From positions 186,001 to 250,000 of the forward strand of contig JAEUJZ010000160.1 in assembly GCA_016794505.1 (NCBI GenBank): DNA of 64,000 nucleotides, in the 5' to 3' direction. The position numbers were made by a program, and so were the translations under genes. This document shows positions 59,640 through 64,000 of the stretch, piece by piece. The stretch's first letter is position 1; every line of letters begins with the position of its first letter. Source of the stretch: Myxococcales bacterium. Its GTDB lineage: Bacteria; Myxococcota_A; Polyangia; Palsa-1104; JAEUJZ01. The notes under the pieces are model-generated. The model was not told the DNA's origin. It worked only from the letters and a program-made list of their open reading frames with translations, and did no database searches.

Positions 59640-61840
59640 CAGCCGAGGAAGCGGGCCAGCAAGGCCCACAGTCCAGAGTGCGTCAAGTCTGTCTTGACCA
59701 TGTAGGCATCGGCACCCGCTTCGACCGCGCGACGCTGATCCTCGGTGCTGGCGCGCATCGATACGATGACAATCGGAATGCGCTGCGGACCGCCTCGTGC
59801 GCGCACGCGCTGCACCAGGCCAATGCCGTCGAGCTTCGGCATGTCGACATCGCTGACGATCAGCGTGATCTCGGGCGATGCATCCAACCTGGCCAGCGCT
59901 TCTTCGCCATCGCCGGCTTCCAAGACGCGCACGCCATGGGCGCGCAGCGCTTCCGCCAGCAGGTCACGCACGACGGGCGAGTCATCGACGACCAGCACCG
60001 TTCGCACCGAACGGGACGGCGCGGCGTGCTCGGGTTTTGCCGTGACTGCGTGCTGGGCTCGTGGACGCTGTGCTGTGGCATCGGGAAGAAGCTCGCTGGG
60101 CGAAAGGACCAGCGACAGCGATCCGTCTTCCAGCGGAATGGCTCCCGTGATCAGGCGCGTGTGCGAAAAGAGCTTTCCGGCTGCTTTCTGCACAACCTCA
60201 CGCTGGGCGTGATGGCTGGATCCTGACAGCGCCACCAGTCCGCGCCCGCTGCGCACCACCAGAAGTCGCTGCACCGTGGGCGCCTCGGACCCCGCAGATC
60301 CTGAGCCACGCGGCGTCTCACCGAGCAGAGCAACCAGCGAGATCAGCGGGATCAGCACGCCACCATAGCGAATCGCTGGTCCATCCAGGCCATCCACGGA
60401 TTCATAGCTGGCCGTATCGACGATCTCGGCGACGCTGGCTGCGGGCAAGGCATAGCGTCCGGTCTCGACATCAAACAACACCATGCTGGCCAGAGCCGAT
60501 GCCACCGGAACCGAAAGCGAAATCGTTCTCTCTTGGCCAAGGACGGTGCGCACAGTCACCGTCCCACCCAGCTCTTCGATCGAGCGCAGGACCACGTCGA
60601 GTCCAATGCCGCGGCCCGAGATCTGGGTCACCTCGCGTCGCGTCGACATTCCCGGCTGGAACAGCGTGCGCAGTACCTGATCTTCGCTGAGGTTCTTCGC
60701 GGTCGCTGCATCGTGAAAACCCAGCTCGATGGCTCGCGTTCGCACGGCTTCGACGTCGATGCCCGCCCCGTCATCGCCCACTTCGACTTCGAGCTTCTGC
60801 CCATTCAGCCGCGCATGCAGCGTGACGGTGCCCACTCTGGCCTTGCCGGCACGGACCCGCACATCGGGAGGCTCGATGCCGTGATCGACCGCGTTGCGCA
60901 CCAAGTGCAGCAGCGGATCCGCCAGTCGTTCGAGCATGGATCGATCGACCTCGACAGCCTCGCCATCGAACTCGATGCGGATCTCGCGCCCTAGCTCGCG
61001 CGCCAGTGCATGCACAGCAAGCGGATAGGTTCGCAGCAGCGTCTCCAGAGGGACCAAGCGCAGCTCGCGAACCACACCGTCGAGCTCGGCGATCAGGTTG
61101 GTCACGCGATAGCGATCCTCGCGCAAGCGCAGATCGATGCCATAGATGGCCTGCAGCAGTCGGTCGAACGTCCGTCCGAGCTCATGGCTGTGAACACTCA
61201 CTTGCTCGTGAAAGGCCAGCGCGATCTGTCGCGTCCGACGAAACTCATGCGCGGACAGATCCAAGCGGGCGCGCGTCAGCATGAGCTCGCCGACGATCTC
61301 GCGCATGCGATCCAAGCGGGCTGCCGTAACCCGTACGCTGGTCTCGCTAGCGCCGAGCGTTGTCCGATCAGGGCCGCGGCTTGTCGCTGCTTTGCTTTTG
61401 TCGGGGGGATCCGCCGTGCGCATTGGGCTTGCTGAAGCTGCTGCATGGGGCGGGCTGAGCAGCTTGTGTTCCCCGAGAAACGCCTGAATTCCATCGACGT
61501 CGGCGGCTGCGGGATCGTCACTGGAAAGAGCCGCGGCCAATAGGTCAAAGCCGCGCAGGATCAGGTCCCCTGTTGCCGTATCGATCGTTCCGTTTGGAAC
61601 GACGGTGCGCAGAATGTCTTCGAGCCGATGGCAGACGTTCGCCATGGCGGAAAAACCGAGCAGCCCGGCTTCGCCCTTGAGTGTGTGCAGATCGCGCAGC
61701 AGCGCGGCCGACATTCCGGGGTCTGCTTGTCCCTGCTCGATCTGGATCCAGCCCAGGTTCAGGCGGGTCAAGCGCTCGGTCGCGATGCTGCGGAAGGACT
61801 CCAGGCGCCGTCGCTCGGCGACGCTCTGGGGAGTGCTCAC
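59639..61840 (-). CDS. cheA: CheA-type histidine kinase with C-terminal receiver domain (CheA-REC hybrid)
   Basis: 733 residues. HPt domain with phospho-His52 in LHTLKGEAGLLGF; a Ser/Pro linker; dimerisation helices from ~170; ATPase with the N box HLVRNAVDHGIE, GDDGAGID and GRGIGLDVV; a CheW-like domain; and a receiver from ~615 (TVLVVDDSP, Asp in VSDVDMPKLDG, Lys in MVKTD). The P2 CheY-binding domain is not evident. Hybrids of this type (WspE, FrzE) pass phosphate to an internal receiver or to a separate output regulator. The output regulator is not in the window. The ATG overlaps the mcp stop (ATGA). Confidence 0.95.
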   Translation of the reverse strand: MSTPQSVAERRRLESFRSIATERLTRLNLGWIQIEQGQADPGMSAALLRDLHTLKGEAGLLGFSAMANVCHRLEDILRTVVPNGTIDTATGDLILRGFDLLAAALSSDDPAAADVDGIQAFLGEHKLLSPPHAAASASPMRTADPPDKSKAATSRGPDRTTLGASETSVRVTAARLDRMREIVGELMLTRARLDLSAHEFRRTRQIALAFHEQVSVHSHELGRTFDRLLQAIYGIDLRLREDRYRVTNLIAELDGVVRELRLVPLETLLRTYPLAVHALARELGREIRIEFDGEAVEVDRSMLERLADPLLHLVRNAVDHGIEPPDVRVRAGKARVGTVTLHARLNGQKLEVEVGDDGAGIDVEAVRTRAIELGFHDAATAKNLSEDQVLRTLFQPGMSTRREVTQISGRGIGLDVVLRSIEELGGTVTVRTVLGQERTISLSVPVASALASMVLFDVETGRYALPAASVAEIVDTASYESVDGLDGPAIRYGGVLIPLISLVALLGETPRGSGSAGSEAPTVQRLLVVRSGRGLVALSGSSHHAQREVVQKAAGKLFSHTRLITGAIPLEDGSLSLVLSPSELLPDATAQRPRAQHAVTAKPEHAAPSRSVRTVLVVDDSPVVRDLLAEALRAHGVRVLEAGDGEEALARLDASPEITLIVSDVDMPKLDGIGLVQRVRARGGPQRIPIVIVSMRASTEDQRRAVEAGADAYMVKTDLTHSGLWALLARFLG

Positions 61841-63126
61841 TGCCGGCCTCGGCGCGGCGATTCGGCAATCGGTGGCAGATGCCCGCTGCTCGACAGGCGA
61901 ACCGATGCCGCGCTCGGTGCTTCATCGCCGATCGCCAGACCGGCAAGCTCGGCGGCCTCGTGCGTCGTCTGCTTGATGCTCTGCATCGTGTGGTTCAGAA
62001 GCGCCGTCATCTCGTCCATGCTAGTGCGCACTTGCTCTGTGGCACGCCGCTGGTCTTGCGTGACCAGCGCGATGTCGCGCGCCGATCGGGTCGTCTGCTC
62101 ACTGAGCTGGGTGCCGTCGTGGCTGGCCCGCACCGCTTTCTGCGAAGCGCTGCGCACGTCTTTCATCAGCTGGCGAATGCCTGACACGGACTCCATGACG
62201 TTTTCGGCGAGCCGTCGCATCTCGGCTGCGACGAGCGTGAAGCCCTTGCCGGCTTCGCCTGCTTTGGTCCCTTCCAGCGCGGCGTTGAGCGCCAAGAGGT
62301 CGGTGCGATCGGCCACCTGCATGATCGTGGCCAAGTGCTCAGCCACTCGTTCTGCGTGCGTGTTGAGCTCATTGATGCAGCTTGTGATGTGGCGAGTGCC
62401 GTTCTGCGTGCTCTCGGCATTGGAAAGCACCGTGCTGCAGCTGTCGGCGATCTGCTGCGCTGAGTTGACCAAGATCTCCATGGTCTTGCGCGTCTCTTCG
62501 ACGGCGGAAGCCCCCTGGGCCATCGACGCTTCTTGTTCGCGTGCGGCAGACAGCACAGAGCTGGCGACGCGCAGCAAGGGCCGCGTGATCACGAACGAGA
62601 CCGCCATGCCAATCATCAGCAGCACGGCGCTGACCACGACCGCCGTCACTTGCAGAGCCCAGCGTTCTTCCAACACCGCCCGTCGAGAAAAACCCGCAAC
62701 CAGGGTGCCAAAGCGCGTGTCGCCGTTCTTCAAGGGCACGCTGACGTGTAGAAACTCGCCGCGCAAGAACGTGTGCTGTTCCTTGTCGCGCGGCGCATCC
62801 AGCATCTCTAGTCCATCGCCGACACCCTTGGCGCGGTAGCGTGAAAACACCGTGCCATCGCCTTTTAGGACCACGATGTAGACCAGATCGGCATCGTTGC
62901 GAACCGCGGCCAACTGGTTGTCCGCGTCTTTGCTTTGATCGAATTCCACCGACGGCGTCACGACGTTGGCAAGCACGTTGGCGATCGCCACGGCCCGCGT
63001 CTTCAGGGCGGCATCGGCTGCTGTCGCACCGCGGATTGGGAAATAGACCGCGAAGATCACTGCGATGGTGGCGATCAGCAGCGAGAAGGTAAGAAACAGT
63101 CGGGTACGAAAGCCGATGTTCAACAT
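61837..63126 (-). CDS. methyl-accepting chemoreceptor-like protein
   Basis: 429 residues from ATG 63126, with an AGAGG site upstream. TM1 (LFLTFSLLIATIAVIFAVYF), a ~115-residue periplasmic part with a CHASE8/double-Cache-like look (LKTRAVAIANVLANVVTPSV, FDQSKDADNQL), TM2 (VTAVVVSAVLLMIGMAVSFV), then the signalling domain with the tip RTDLLALNAALEGTKAGEAG and AAEMRRLAENV. A HAMP domain is not obvious, and the cytoplasmic part is short. The tip has several changes from the usual LLALNAAIEAARAGE. It is the only receptor in the operon, so it likely feeds this CheA. Confidence 0.92.
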   Translation of the reverse strand: MLNIGFRTRLFLTFSLLIATIAVIFAVYFPIRGATAADAALKTRAVAIANVLANVVTPSVEFDQSKDADNQLAAVRNDADLVYIVVLKGDGTVFSRYRAKGVGDGLEMLDAPRDKEQHTFLRGEFLHVSVPLKNGDTRFGTLVAGFSRRAVLEERWALQVTAVVVSAVLLMIGMAVSFVITRPLLRVASSVLSAAREQEASMAQGASAVEETRKTMEILVNSAQQIADSCSTVLSNAESTQNGTRHITSCINELNTHAERVAEHLATIMQVADRTDLLALNAALEGTKAGEAGKGFTLVAAEMRRLAENVMESVSGIRQLMKDVRSASQKAVRASHDGTQLSEQTTRSARDIALVTQDQRRATEQVRTSMDEMTALLNHTMQSIKQTTHEAAELAGLAIGDEAPSAASVRLSSSGHLPPIAESPRRGRQ

Positions 63127-63265
63127 TTCTCGACCTCTGCGCGGAAGAAAAGTGCAGAGCAGAGATCCATCGCGACCTCTGCGGCCAAGGCCTCTTTCCT
63201 CTGCGCACAACAGATCCATCGAACGCGCTGTGCGGCGAAAGCGCTGGGTATGCGAGCGGGAAGGA
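63127..63265. other. gap between cheW-like and mcp genes
   Basis: 139 bases without a gene. CCTCTGCG occurs three times (about 63134, 63176, 63199) and GATCCATCG twice, and GCAGAG/CTCTGC pairs can form a weak hairpin. This is the only gap in the chemosensory operon, so it could hold an internal promoter or a processing site. Confidence 0.4.
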
Positions 63266-63640
63266 TCATGCCGCTTGTTCCAGCAGCCACGCGACGTTGA
63301 GCAAAAGGACGATCTTTTCTGCGTCTTTGGCGAAGCCCAGCACCGGGCCGTTGCGCAAGAGCCTAAGCAGACGCCCGGCGGGAATGAGATCGGATGCGCC
63401 AATCGTGCCGATCGCCGTGGGACCATCGACCACCACGCGAGCCCGGCGGCCATACGCGAACAGGTGCAGGGTTCGACGCTCGGCTCCGGGGGCAGACGGA
63501 ATGCCCAAGAGATCGCTGAGGTGCGGGCAACTGGACTCGGATTCCTGCATGCGCTCGACGGCGGCGGCCACCAGCCCGCAGCCTTGCTCTCCCGCAAAGC
63601 AGCGCACGATCGGAACTGCGGCGGCGACAGACTCGCTCAT
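63266..63640 (-). CDS. small divergent CheW-like protein
   Basis: 124 residues, ATG overlapping the upstream cheW stop (ATGA). The beta-rich order (VPIVRCFAGEQGCGLVAAAVERM, HLSDLLGIPSAPGAERRTLHLF, GRRARVVVDGPTAIGTI, IVLLLNVAWLLEQ) resembles a CheW fold, with NVAWLL in place of the usual DVxxLL ending. It is shorter and more divergent than a normal CheW. In Wsp-type systems two different CheW proteins are encoded, and this may be the second coupling protein. Assignment leans on context. Confidence 0.65.
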   Translation of the reverse strand: MSESVAAAVPIVRCFAGEQGCGLVAAAVERMQESESSCPHLSDLLGIPSAPGAERRTLHLFAYGRRARVVVDGPTAIGTIGASDLIPAGRLLRLLRNGPVLGFAKDAEKIVLLLNVAWLLEQAA

Positions 63641-64000
63641 GGACTCTCCGCTTCACCGAGCGTGGCAGCCAAAAGTTGCTGCGGGTCCAGGATGCAAAGC
63701 AGGCGCTTTTCCCAGCTGATCTCGGCGCGAACAAAGCCTGGGCGTGTACCGGGTCCAGCCTGATTCTGGGTGCTGATGTCGGCAAGCTCTACGATGCCGC
63801 GGACTTCATCGGCCACGATCGCAGCCTCAGAGTGCTTGCCGGCAAGGACGACCAAGCGCGGCAGAGTCGGTGCCGCCACATCGGCAGCGCCACATCGCAG
63901 CAGCCCCTCTAGCGAGAGGACGGGAACCAGACGACCGCGAATGAGGATGACGCCCAGCATCTGCGGTGGCGCATGCGGAACGCGGGTGATGAAGTTCTTC
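63637..64000 (-). CDS. cheW: CheW coupling protein (5' truncated by window end)
   Basis: The frame is open to the window edge, so the start lies beyond base 64000; 120 residues are visible. They show the CheW core: ITRVPHAPPQMLGVILIRGR, LVPVLSLEGLL, VDEVRGIVEL written here as ADEVRGIVELADI, and WEKRLLCILDPQQLL. CheW links receptors to CheA. First visible gene of the operon; its stop overlaps the next gene by 4 nt. Confidence 0.92.
   Translation of the reverse strand, partial: KNFITRVPHAPPQMLGVILIRGRLVPVLSLEGLLRCGAADVAAPTLPRLVVLAGKHSEAAIVADEVRGIVELADISTQNQAGPGTRPGFVRAEISWEKRLLCILDPQQLLAATLGEAESP

Overview
The window is a high-GC, gene-dense bacterial chromosome segment of 49 supported protein-coding genes, two of them cut by the window edges. 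I see no rRNA, tRNA, CRISPR array, transposase or integrase, and no gene-free stretch longer than about 260 bases. The gene content fits a Gram-negative deltaproteobacterial lineage, most likely Myxococcota. Pointers are a PknK-type giant Ser/Thr kinase with ATPase and repeat modules, a WD40 protein tail, many lipoproteins, a DUF6748/Kazal lipoprotein, a DUF1592/DUF1552 pair, a menaquinone-only quinone route and a wealth of secreted proteases. The lineage call is an inference from families, not from a marker gene.

Layout. 1-5915: tail of a WD40 protein, a Cys-rich lipoprotein, thiol peroxidase, a beta-lactamase-fold serine hydrolase and a secreted S9 peptidase. 5918-21920: a 16-kb same-strand block that runs from the shikimate pathway into menaquinone. 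Its order is aroC-aroB-aroA, a GbsR/MarR-like regulator, polyprenyl diphosphate synthase, DAHP synthase, menG(ubiE), menF, a fused menD-menH, menB, menA, menC, menE. Most junctions overlap by 1-8 nt. 21960-26931 (minus): giant kinase-tusA-like-dsrE-like operon. 27097-30638: cupin, Kazal lipoprotein, GFA-family protein, N6-adenine-methylase-like protein, RluA-type pseudouridine synthase. 30660-34432 (minus): a three-gene module with a degenerate acyl-adenylating enzyme, a PAAR-like spike protein and a TssA/IglI-like protein with a poly-Asp linker, probably an orphan type VI secretion cargo unit.

34602-44844: M13 metallopeptidase; XRE-cupin regulator divergent from a DUF2325 protein; an LRR-ROC-COR-TIR protein whose LRR-encoding part is strikingly AT-rich; a GH31 glycosidase lipoprotein; and a two-TM envelope protein that has a hexanucleotide repeat upstream of its start and an in-frame palindromic element inside it. 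44903-57463: HemW; then DUF1592 cytochrome-like lipoprotein, DUF1552 Tat protein, a two-subunit molybdenum hydroxylase (IorAB type), a GNAT-like protein, a P1-family peptidase and a subtilase lipoprotein, all on the plus strand. 57476-64000 (minus): a compact chemosensory operon cheW-cheW-like-mcp-cheA(REC)-cheB-cheR(TPR), which resembles Wsp/alternative-function systems more than flagellar chemotaxis.

How the genes work together. The aro/men block supplies chorismate and channels it with a polyprenyl tail into menaquinone. The peptidases, GH31 enzyme and possible T6SS unit fit a life of degrading macromolecules or other cells. The TIR-Roco protein is a plausible defence or NAD-consuming signalling protein with a swapped sensor region.
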